Assembly (NCBI GenBank): GCA_902522365.1
Contig: CABYVH010000002.1
Span: 1 to 52,019, forward strand
DNA: 52,019 nucleotides
Origin: an uncultured Pelagibacteraceae bacterium
Lineage (GTDB): Bacteria > Pseudomonadota > Alphaproteobacteria > Pelagibacterales > Pelagibacteraceae
Direction: 5' to 3'
The notes under the pieces were generated by a model. It saw only the letters and a list, made by a program, of their open reading frames with translations, did not search any database and was not told the origin of the DNA. The position numbers and the translations under genes are program-made. This document shows, one piece after another, positions 45,772 through 52,019 of this stretch. Positions within the stretch are counted from its first letter, which is position 1; every line of letters starts with the position of its first letter.

Positions 45772-46272
45772 TTAAAATTTTTTTATATAATTAAACATAT
45801 AACTATTTGCCCCAGGATTTTTATCTCCAAGGCTCGCGTTTGATATATGGTTATATGATACTGCTATTTCACTATTTGAAGAAAATTCATAAGAAATTTG
45901 TATTTCTGTTTTAAACTCAATTACATGTCCTAAATCCTTACCATCCCCTTTAGAATATAAGCCAGGAGTAAAGCTTGGGGTAAATTTTAAAGGGCCTTCA
46001 TTGTAGATTTGAAATCCTGTATAAATGTATGCTGCATTATCTCCGGTAATCATTAAACCTGTTACAGGCTGAAGAACTCCAAGAAAACTATTTTTATCTT
46101 TTCCTGTATTTATATGCTGAATACCAAATAAATTTGACTTTTTGCCTTTGTCACTGAAATCAAACATTCCAGTATAGAAACTCCAATTTTCATTAGTTTT
46201 ATGTCCATCTGCTTTTGCTACATTAAAAAATAACAAAATATAAATTAGAAGAATTTTTGTAATGGCTCTCAT
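45772..46272 (-). CDS. PagL-like outer-membrane protein (lipid A 3-O-deacylase family)
   Basis: A 166-residue protein with a signal peptide (LLIYILLFFNVAKADG, cut after AKA). The C-terminal half has alternating polar/hydrophobic strands ending in Phe, as in outer-membrane barrels. The segment YNHISNASLGDKNPGANSY matches the PagL signature H-x-S-N...NPG-x-N: His142 and Ser144 fit the catalytic His and Ser. The position of the Glu of Pseudomonas PagL has Asn156. The family cuts an acyl chain from lipid A. It lies between ccmH and the hydroxyacid oxidases with gaps of 14 and 9 bases. Confidence 0.72.
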   Translation of the reverse strand: MRAITKILLIYILLFFNVAKADGHKTNENWSFYTGMFDFSDKGKKSNLFGIQHINTGKDKNSFLGVLQPVTGLMITGDNAAYIYTGFQIYNEGPLKFTPSFTPGLYSKGDGKDLGHVIEFKTEIQISYEFSSNSEIAVSYNHISNASLGDKNPGANSYMFNYIKKF

Positions 46273-46286
46273 AAGAAAAGTTATAA

Positions 46287-46649
46287 CTACTTTATAGATA
46301 CTTTTCTAATAATTAAAATAGCTCCAAAAACAAACAAAATCAAAGGTAATACCCAAAGTAAAACTGTGTTTTTGTTAATTTCTGGATCATAAACTATCCA
46401 CTCTCCATATTTGCTCTTAAGAAAATCATAAATCTGTTCATCATTTTTACCTTCACTAATTTTATTTTGAATTAAAATTTTCATACTTAAAGCAAAATCA
46501 GATTGAGAGTCATAAACTGATTGTCCTTGACAAATTAAACATCTCAAATTTTTTGAAATTTGATCAACCTTTTCAGAATTAGCTGCATATGTTAGATTAA
46601 AAGAACCTATTAAGTAGAATATTGTAAGGACTAAAATTTTAATTTTCAT
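46287..46649 (-). CDS. ccmH: Cytochrome c maturation protein CcmH
   Basis: Periplasmic thiol-disulfide protein that keeps the apocytochrome CXXCH reduced for heme attachment. The 120 residues have a signal/anchor segment, the redox motif LRCLICQGQSVYDSQS (Cys37, Cys40), KSKYGEWIVYDP and a C-terminal membrane helix. It lacks the CcmI-type TPR extension of E. coli CcmH. It overlaps ccmG by 11 bases. Confidence 0.95.
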   Translation of the reverse strand: MKIKILVLTIFYLIGSFNLTYAANSEKVDQISKNLRCLICQGQSVYDSQSDFALSMKILIQNKISEGKNDEQIYDFLKSKYGEWIVYDPEINKNTVLLWVLPLILFVFGAILIIRKVSIK

Positions 46650-47172
46650 TTTCGATTATCATTTTAAGTTCAGCAAGTTTTTTATCATCTAGTGGACCAA
46701 TATATTTTTTTAAAATAGTTTTAGAATTATTATTTATAAGAATTGTTTCGGGTACACCATATGCACCTAGCTCAATTGAATTAACTCCAGAAGGGTCAAC
46801 TATAATTTTAGAATAAGGATTACCCAATTCTTTAATAAATTTTTTTGCATTAATCTCATTATCTTTATAATTAATTCCTATTATGTTAAATTTTTCCAAT
46901 GATTTGAGGTTTAAAAGAAAAGAATGCTCCTCTCTACAAGGTAGACACCATGAAGCCCAAATATTAATTATTGAAAAATCTTTATCATTTATCAATTCAT
47001 ATAATGTAGACTCTTCATCAGAGTAAAGAAACTTTGCCTTAAAGTTAAAATCAATTTTACTTGAGTTTAATTTAGGAGAATAATTATTTGTTTTATTCAG
47101 ACCTTTCAGAAGAATAAAAAAACTTACAATAAGTAAAAAAACTACTGCTATTAGCTTAATATTTTTAACCAT
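46639..47172 (-). CDS. ccmG: Thiol:disulfide interchange protein CcmG (DsbE)
   Basis: Membrane-anchored thioredoxin-like protein of 177 residues. One N-terminal membrane segment (6-23) is followed by the active site WASWCLPCREEH (Cys76, Cys79) and the cis-Pro loop AYGVPETILI. It reduces apocytochrome c or CcmH. It overlaps ccmF by 8 bases. Confidence 0.94.
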   Translation of the reverse strand: MVKNIKLIAVVFLLIVSFFILLKGLNKTNNYSPKLNSSKIDFNFKAKFLYSDEESTLYELINDKDFSIINIWASWCLPCREEHSFLLNLKSLEKFNIIGINYKDNEINAKKFIKELGNPYSKIIVDPSGVNSIELGAYGVPETILINNNSKTILKKYIGPLDDKKLAELKMIIENEN

Positions 47173-49036
47173 TTTTTTTTACAATGCTTAATATCCCTCC
47201 AAAGGAAATTAATATTATTGATATCCAAATCCATATCATAAACGGTTTTATTTGATACCTGACGTTATAAAATCCATCATTTTTTAATATATTAAACACT
47301 AAAAAATTATCTGAATATAATGTTGATTCAATATCAGCTTCACTGGTTATTGTCTGTGGCTGATCATAAACTCTAACCTCTGGTTTTAAATTGATTGAAT
47401 TATTTTTATCTGTAATTTTAAAGTTTGCTTCTAAAGATTGATAATTTTTATTTTCATTAATTTTAAGACTTTCAAATTTTATTGTTTTATTTAGAAATTT
47501 TCTTTCATCACCAACTTTCATATTAGATGAATATTCTTTAGCTAGAACACCATTGACTAAAACACTTAAAATAAACAAACTAAAACCAAAATGAGATATT
47601 TTTTGAGATAAATTTGTTTTTTTTACTGAAAAATCTTTAATAGTAATAAAAAAAAGAAAAAAGCTTGCTACAAAAAGTGGTAGTGAAAATAAATAGGAAA
47701 TTCCAACTCTTTTTAAAAAAATAAAAGAAACAATTATTGATAAAATAAAAAATAAAAGTTGCTGCAGATTAATTTTATTTATTTTATCTTTTATCCAATT
47801 AAAATTTGGTCCGATTGCCATAAAAATTAGAAAAGGAATCATAAAAGGTACAATTAATTTATGATAAAAGGGAGGACCAACTGAAATTTTATCATTATTT
47901 ACTACTTCTAGAAATATTGGATAAACTGTACCAATCAAGACAACTGATAAAAAAAACATCATGAACAAGTTATTGATTAGTACAGCTGTTTCTTTACTAA
48001 CAATATAAGTTCTTGCAATATTGTTTTTGATTTTGTTTTGATAAAAAAAATAAATAAAAATAGATAACGTGATTAATATAAATAAAAAACAAAGAATAAA
48101 AACTCCCCTTGATGGATCATTTGCAAAAGTATGGATTGAGTTTAAAATACCAGATCTAACGAGAAATGTTCCACTCATACTTAATGAAAAAGTTGTAATT
48201 GATAAAATTACTGCCCAAGAATGAAACATTTCTCTTTTCTCTAAAATTAAAATAGTGTGAAATAAAGCTGTTAGACAAAACCATGGCATAAGAGATACAT
48301 TTTCAACTGGATCCCAAAACCAAAAACCTCCCCATCCAAGCTCATAATAAGCCCATATAGATCCTAATAAAATTCCAATAGATAAAAAAATCCATGAAAC
48401 TAGTACCCAATTCTTTATATGCTTAGCCCAAGTTTTATTTACAGAACCTGATATTAAGGCTGCGAGTGAAGAAGAAAAAATAATAGATGTTCCAACATAT
48501 CCTAAATATAATATTGGTGGATGAATTGCTAATGCAGGATCTTGAAGTATTGGATTTAATCCAGTTCCTTCATTAGGAATTGGAAATAAACTCATAAAGG
48601 GATTTGAAGTAAAAAGAATAAATAACAAAAATCCTAAAATTATTATTTCCTGAAAAAATAAAGTTAAAATCCTATATTTATTTGAAAGATTTTTTGAAGT
48701 AATTGTAAAAATTAATAAAAAAATTGATAATACTAATAACCAAAGAAGTAAACTTCCCTCATGATTTCCCCATGTTCCTGAAATTTTATAGAACAAAGGT
48801 TTAGAGGTATGAGAATTATTATAAACTGTCTCATTGCTAAAATCTGAGATCATAAAAGCTATTATAAGAGCAATGAAGCTTATTATAATCATTAATGACT
48901 GAATAGAAATTAGTGAAAAAATTCTTCCACTAACATTTATATTATTTCTATTTAATAATATTGGAGATTGAATCATTATTAAAATAGACGACAGTAAAGC
49001 AATATAAAGTGAATAATTTCCAATTTGGTTTAGCAT
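47165..49036 (-). CDS. ccmF: Cytochrome c heme lyase subunit CcmF
   Basis: Large membrane protein of 623 residues that takes heme from CcmE and attaches it to apocytochrome c. The tryptophan-rich heme-handling segment WGGFWFWDPVENVSLMPWF and its preceding GSIWAYYELG are clear, as is WGNHEGSLLLW near the N-terminus. About 15 hydrophobic segments are expected; the conserved periplasmic His residues, such as in AIHPPILYLGY, are present. It overlaps ccmE by one base and ccmG by 8. Confidence 0.95.
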   Translation of the reverse strand: MLNQIGNYSLYIALLSSILIMIQSPILLNRNNINVSGRIFSLISIQSLMIIISFIALIIAFMISDFSNETVYNNSHTSKPLFYKISGTWGNHEGSLLLWLLVLSIFLLIFTITSKNLSNKYRILTLFFQEIIILGFLLFILFTSNPFMSLFPIPNEGTGLNPILQDPALAIHPPILYLGYVGTSIIFSSSLAALISGSVNKTWAKHIKNWVLVSWIFLSIGILLGSIWAYYELGWGGFWFWDPVENVSLMPWFCLTALFHTILILEKREMFHSWAVILSITTFSLSMSGTFLVRSGILNSIHTFANDPSRGVFILCFLFILITLSIFIYFFYQNKIKNNIARTYIVSKETAVLINNLFMMFFLSVVLIGTVYPIFLEVVNNDKISVGPPFYHKLIVPFMIPFLIFMAIGPNFNWIKDKINKINLQQLLFFILSIIVSFIFLKRVGISYLFSLPLFVASFFLFFITIKDFSVKKTNLSQKISHFGFSLFILSVLVNGVLAKEYSSNMKVGDERKFLNKTIKFESLKINENKNYQSLEANFKITDKNNSINLKPEVRVYDQPQTITSEADIESTLYSDNFLVFNILKNDGFYNVRYQIKPFMIWIWISIILISFGGILSIVKKNG

Positions 49037-49458
49037 TAATTACTCTCTTTTAATGCCTCTTCCACCTCGGGTGGCATATAATTTTCATCATGTTTTGCTA
49101 ATATTTTAACCGCAGTTAAAAAATTACGATCTTTTAAAAAACCTTCAGCCACAACTCCTTTTCCCTCCTCAAATAAATTTGGAACGGAGCCGCTATAATT
49201 AACGATTAACTCATTTTTAAAGTCAGTGATCACAAAATTAACTTCTGACTGATTAACTTTGATTGATTTTTCTTTAACCATACCACCAACCCTTATTTTT
49301 TTTGATGTCAGCTCTGTCAAATTTTTTATTTCAGTAGGTGATTTAAAATAAACAACATTTTCCTCAAGAGATTTAAAAACTAAAAAAACAATTAAGATTA
49401 ATGAAAAGAATATAGATAATATAAAGATGGCTCTTAGTTTAACTTTTTTACCATACAT
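49036..49458 (-). CDS. ccmE: Cytochrome c maturation heme chaperone CcmE
   Basis: Periplasmic heme chaperone, 140 residues, anchored by an N-terminal helix (9-28). The heme-binding motif is [13 protein letters not shown], with His123 for the covalent bond and Tyr127 for axial ligation. The beta-barrel segments [10 protein letters not shown] and VNFVITDF match the OB fold. It lies 11 bases downstream of ccmD. Confidence 0.96.
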   Translation of the reverse strand: MYGKKVKLRAIFILSIFFSLILIVFLVFKSLEENVVYFKSPTEIKNLTELTSKKIRVGGMVKEKSIKVNQSEVNFVITDFKNELIVNYSGSVPNLFEEGKGVVAEGFLKDRNFLTAVKILAKHDENYMPPEVEEALKESN

Positions 49459-49469
49459 GAAAATAAAAG

Positions 49470-49703
49470 TTAAATTTTAGATGCAGATGAAGTAGCTAGT
49501 ATTTCTTTATATGTCTCTTGTTTTTTTGCTATTTCAATTTTATCAGTCTCTAAACTTTCAAAACGAGCCCTAAATTTCTTTTGCTCTTTAACTAGTTGAA
49601 GTTTGATTACTGAATATAAAATACAGAAACAAGAAAGAGTAAATGCAAAAGAAGACCATACATAGACACCATATCCATTCATGTATAAAACTTCGTTAAT
49701 CAT
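49470..49703 (-). CDS. ccmD: Heme exporter protein CcmD
   Basis: Small membrane protein of 77 residues with one hydrophobic segment (about 14-34, [20 protein letters not shown]) and a charged tail, in the exact place of ccmD between ccmC and ccmE. It helps release holo-CcmE. The start overlaps the ccmC stop by four bases (ATGA). A second ATG at residue 8 ([11 protein letters not shown]) is possible and gives a more typical length. Confidence 0.82.
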   Translation of the reverse strand: MINEVLYMNGYGVYVWSSFAFTLSCFCILYSVIKLQLVKEQKKFRARFESLETDKIEIAKKQETYKEILATSSASKI

Positions 49704-50407
49704 AATCTATCTAATCCTTTGTTTTTTATTTTTATCAGTTCTGTATTATATTTCATCAAAAATATCAAAAGCGAAAAAAGTGCAAATGCCGCAGTCATTA
49801 TACCTAAAGGTAACAACATGGATGTATGAATAGAAGTTTCTGTAAAAATATTTACTGAAGAAGGTTGGTGCAATGTTGACCACCACTCAACAGAAAATTT
49901 GATTATAGGGACATTTATTAAACCTATTATTGCTATGTACGAACTAATCTTTACAGCTTTTTCCTCATTGTCAGTTACCCTCCAACTTAGAAGAAACATC
50001 AAATAGAAAAAAGCAAGTAGTAACATTGATGTTATTCTTGCATCCCATGCCCACCAAGTTCCCCAACTAGGTTTACCCCAGATGGATCCTGTTACCAAAG
50101 CAATAATATTAAAGACAAAACCAGATGGTGCTAAGCTTTTTGTTATTAAAGAAAGATTCTTATTTTTAAAAACTAAAATACCAAATGACAAAACAGCAAT
50201 TAAGGAAAAAATTCCAAGAGAAATCCAAGCTGCTGGAACATGTACGTACATAATTCTCACTGAGTCGCTTTGTTTATAGTCTTCAGGAGAAAGTATTAAT
50301 GCCTCAACAAGGCCAATACTTATAATTACTAAAAAAGTAATAAATACAAACTTATGTGTTTTATTTATTATTTTTAATAGGTTGTTTGGTTTTAAATAGT
50401 TAAACAT
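49700..50407 (-). CDS. ccmC: Heme exporter protein CcmC
   Basis: Membrane protein of 235 residues with six hydrophobic segments that loads heme on CcmE. The WWD segment GKPSWGTWWAWDARITSML is diagnostic, and the flanking heme-binding His residues are seen in MYVHVPAAW and in WWSTLHQPSS. It is the first ccm gene here; ccmA and ccmB, which normally precede it, are not in the window. Confidence 0.95.
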   Translation of the reverse strand: MFNYLKPNNLLKIINKTHKFVFITFLVIISIGLVEALILSPEDYKQSDSVRIMYVHVPAAWISLGIFSLIAVLSFGILVFKNKNLSLITKSLAPSGFVFNIIALVTGSIWGKPSWGTWWAWDARITSMLLLAFFYLMFLLSWRVTDNEEKAVKISSYIAIIGLINVPIIKFSVEWWSTLHQPSSVNIFTETSIHTSMLLPLGIMTAAFALFSLLIFLMKYNTELIKIKNKGLDRL

Positions 50408-50463
50408 TTTCTGTTATCTATAACACAAATTTAAATTATGAAAATTTTTCTGGTGGGTTATTC

Positions 50464-50535
50464 TGACCAAGAACACAGAGGGAGATAAAATAAATGGGAT
50501 TAAAGCATCCTTGGTCAAAATATTATTTATTTTAG
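50464..50535 (+). other. Inverted repeat with 13-codon mini-ORF in the ccmC-hspQ gap
   Basis: TGACCAAG (50464-50471) and CTTGGTCA (50510-50517) are perfect inverted repeats. A second stem GGAT/ATCC (50497-50500, 50507-50510) stacks directly on it. On the plus strand the unpaired 5' side contains GAGGGAG, 9 bases before an ATG (50494) that opens a 13-residue frame (MGLKHPWSKYYLF, stop at 50535). The 182-base gap is otherwise AT-rich with short hairpins (GTCA/TGAC at about 50535-50549). It could be a small RNA, a leader of ccmC on minus, or a tiny gene; the sequence does not decide. Confidence 0.3.
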
Positions 50536-50589
50536 TCATAATCTGTGACGAAGATTTGCACGAAATGTGTTTAAAAAATGTAAATATAT

Positions 50590-50910
50590 CTAGTTAGAAG
50601 GTTTAAAATAGCCTGAACCCTTTTTGCCTGAAAATATTTCGTTAATTAGAGGGTGCTTAATTGGTTCATCTGAGTCATCCACCAATAAATTTTGTTCAGA
50701 AACATATGCTTCATATGTGATTTCATCATTTTCAGCTAACAAATGATAAAATGGTTGATCTTTTCTTGGTCTTACATTTTTTGGTATTGATTGATACCAC
50801 TCCTCAGAATTATTAAATTCAAAGTCGACATCATATATTACTCCTCTAAAATCAAAGTGCTTATGTTTTACAACATCACCAATTGAAAATTTACCTTTTT
50901 GAATGCTCAC
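50590..50910 (-). CDS. hspQ: Heat shock protein HspQ / hemimethylated-DNA-binding (YccV) family
   Basis: A 106-residue protein with the YccV-like domain: FSIGDVVKHKHFDFRGVIYD, RPRKDQPFYHLLAENDE and AYVSEQNLLVDDS. In E. coli HspQ is a Lon-specificity factor and was earlier linked with hemimethylated oriC DNA. It stands alone, divergent from the yciB gene (77 bases) and 182 bases upstream of ccmC on the same strand. Confidence 0.9.
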   Translation of the reverse strand: MSIQKGKFSIGDVVKHKHFDFRGVIYDVDFEFNNSEEWYQSIPKNVRPRKDQPFYHLLAENDEITYEAYVSEQNLLVDDSDEPIKHPLINEIFSGKKGSGYFKPSN

Positions 50911-50987
50911 ACAATAAATATGGATATTTAAAATTAAAAATCAATAAAAAAAATGTGAATGTTTTATTATTCTGCTATTATGTAGCA

Positions 50988-51539
50988 GTGAATAAATCTA
51001 TTTTAAAATTTGTAACTGATTTAGGGCCTTTAGTAATATTTTTTTATTTTTATTATAACAATGATAAAAATTTAATTATTGCAATTCCTCCACTTATAGT
51101 TGCAACAATTATTGCTGTTTTAGTTGTTTGGGTAATTGAGAAAAAAATTCCAAAAGTTCCACTTATTAGTGGAGTATTGATAACAGTATTTGGTGGTCTA
51201 ACAATTTATTTTGATGACCCTATATTTATTTACATGAAGCCCACAATTATAAATATTTTATTTGGTCTAGCATTAATGTTTGGAAAATACTTTACAAACG
51301 AGCCGGTTTTGAAGAAATTGCTTGGCAAATCTATGCCCTTAAGTGATGAGGGTTGGGAAATTTTAAATAAGAGATGGATGTATTTCTTTTTTGCTCTAGC
51401 AATTTTAAATGAAATAATCTGGAGAACTCAAACAGAAGAATTTTGGGTAAACTTTAAAGTTTGGGGAATGTTGCCAATAACCTTTATTTTTACCGCTTTT
51501 CAAATTGGTTTAATAAATAAATACAAACTAAATGAATAG
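50988..51539 (+). CDS. yciB: Septation protein A (YciB/IspZ family), GTG start
   Basis: Inner-membrane protein with about five hydrophobic segments, linked to cell envelope and septation. Family motifs: DLGPLVIFFYFYY near the start, RPxF-like DDPIFIYMKPTIIN, and LNKRWMYFFFALAILNEIIW. I choose the GTG at 50988 (183 residues), which places LKFVTDLGP at the expected N-terminal position. The frame is open back to an ATG at 50883, but that would run into the hspQ start and add 35 residues not seen in the family. It overlaps the next gene by 8 bases. Confidence 0.88.
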   Translation: MNKSILKFVTDLGPLVIFFYFYYNNDKNLIIAIPPLIVATIIAVLVVWVIEKKIPKVPLISGVLITVFGGLTIYFDDPIFIYMKPTIINILFGLALMFGKYFTNEPVLKKLLGKSMPLSDEGWEILNKRWMYFFFALAILNEIIWRTQTEEFWVNFKVWGMLPITFIFTAFQIGLINKYKLNE

Positions 51540-51870
51540 AAATTTAAGATTAGTAGTAAATAATTCGAATAAAGATGAAAGTAAAAAACTTTTTTTTGAG
51601 AGAACTGAATTAAAAATTATCTTAGATCTTTATGCAAAAATGGTTTCTTCGGGTAATTGGAAAGATTATGGCCTATCGATTTCTGGTAAACAAGTAAGTT
51701 TCAGTGTTTTTAAAAATGCTGCTGAAAAAGCTATATATAAAATTTGTAAAAACTTTAAGCCTTCAAACAAAAATCTTAAATATTTAATTACAGATACTAA
51801 TGGCAAGATACTTAAAAATTCTTACGATCTTAAGATGCTCTTGAATAAAGTTGATTGGAAAAAAATTTAG
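51532..51870 (+). CDS. DUF2794 family protein
   Basis: A 112-residue soluble protein of a family found in alphaproteobacteria. FFERTELKIILDLYAKMVSSG, WKDYGLSISGKQVSFSVFKN and LKNSYDLKMLLNKVDW fit the family pattern. Function is unknown. It is translationally coupled to yciB by an 8-base overlap and ends three bases from a convergent gene. Confidence 0.88.
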   Translation: MNRNLRLVVNNSNKDESKKLFFERTELKIILDLYAKMVSSGNWKDYGLSISGKQVSFSVFKNAAEKAIYKICKNFKPSNKNLKYLITDTNGKILKNSYDLKMLLNKVDWKKI

Positions 51871-51873
51871 TTT

Positions 51874-52019
51874 TTATCTTCTTTGACCAAATAATCTTAA
51901 AAGCATTATAAATAAATTTATAAAATCTAAATATAAAGTTAGTGCTCCCATAACAGCTTTTTTACCCATTAACTCACCACTGTCAGAGGCAGCATACATG
52001 TTTTTAATTTTTTGTGTAT
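51874..52019 (-). CDS. Bax inhibitor-1 (YbhL/YccA) family membrane protein, C-terminus only
   Basis: Only the last 48 codons are in the window; the gene continues past the right edge. I translated QKIKNMYAASDSGELMGKKA and, after it, ALTLYLDFINLFIMLLRLFG ending in QRR. This is the typical C-terminal end of Bax-inhibitor-1 family proteins, including the acidic D-F-I-N-L-F membrane segment. Its stop is three bases from the end of the DUF2794 gene on the opposite strand. Confidence 0.9.
   Translation of the reverse strand, partial: TQKIKNMYAASDSGELMGKKAVMGALTLYLDFINLFIMLLRLFGQRR

Noticed and set aside
50883..50987. Longer yciB reading from an ATG at 50883
   Set aside because: It would overlap the hspQ start and add residues not typical of the family; the GTG at 50988 fits better.

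Overview
The window comes from a streamlined, AT-rich alphaproteobacterium and looks like SAR11 (Candidatus Pelagibacter or a close relative). The reasons are the low GC content, almost no intergenic DNA (longest gap about 180 bases), many overlapping start and stop codons, a DMSP-demethylation cluster (dmdA, dmdB, dmdC) set among housekeeping genes, and an alphaproteobacterial DUF2794 gene. I see no mobile element, CRISPR array, tRNA or rRNA, and no gene-free stretch longer than 300 bases.

Layout. (1) Positions 1-19569, all on the minus strand, form one long colinear block. Read in transcription order it is ffh, rpsP, trmD, rplS, leuC, leuD, leuB, dmdC, dmdB, dmdA, asd, sdhC, sdhD, sdhA, sdhB, mmsA, mdh, sucC, sucD (sucD is cut by the window edge). 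It joins protein export and translation, leucine synthesis, DMSP demethylation and the lower TCA cycle. (2) 19570-19729 is a divergent intergenic region. Just upstream of ffh it holds a GC-richer sequence that folds into a four-way junction RNA. (3) 19730-21471 is dapF-ftsY on plus. (4) 21464-24088 on minus is an MFS transporter, an alpha/beta hydrolase and a secreted protein of unknown function. (5) 24115-28226 on plus is a gamma-glutamyltransferase-like protein, an acyl-CoA synthetase and a ketopantoate-reductase-family protein. (6) 28227-33095 on minus is a TRAP transporter (dctP, dctQ, dctM), with a strong terminator hairpin between dctP and dctQ and a very large DctM. (7) 33201-39740 on minus is an alcohol dehydrogenase followed by a complete five-gene ABC importer of the glycerol/sugar type, with two ATPases of complementary degeneracy. 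(8) 39853-45762 on minus is a 2-hydroxyacid cluster: a D-2-hydroxyacid dehydrogenase, a GlcD-like FAD oxidase, an aminotransferase and two tandem FMN-dependent 2-hydroxyacid oxidases. (9) 45772-50407 on minus is a PagL-like outer-membrane protein and the cytochrome c maturation genes ccmC-D-E-F-G-H. (10) 50590-52019 holds hspQ, a septation protein A (yciB) gene, DUF2794 and the end of a Bax-inhibitor-1 family gene.

How the genes work together. DMSP demethylation (DmdA), activation (DmdB) and dehydrogenation (DmdC) feed C1, sulfur and C2 units to metabolism. MmsA could take malonate or methylmalonate semialdehyde from the other DMSP branch into acetyl- or propionyl-CoA, next to the TCA enzymes that use them. 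The TRAP and ABC importers bring in organic acids and polyols or sugars, and the hydroxyacid cluster suggests oxidation of glycolate or lactate with transamination of the resulting oxo-acid.

The most notable observations are: (a) the complex II anchor subunits have lost both expected heme b ligands (SdhD has no histidine at all), while the quinone site and iron-sulfur ligands are kept; (b) the four-way-junction RNA upstream of ffh; (c) near-identical 27-base tandem repeats in the tails of two ribosomal proteins, S16 and L19, of the same operon; (d) the asymmetric ABC ATPase pair; and (e) an inverted repeat with a 13-codon mini-ORF between ccmC and hspQ.
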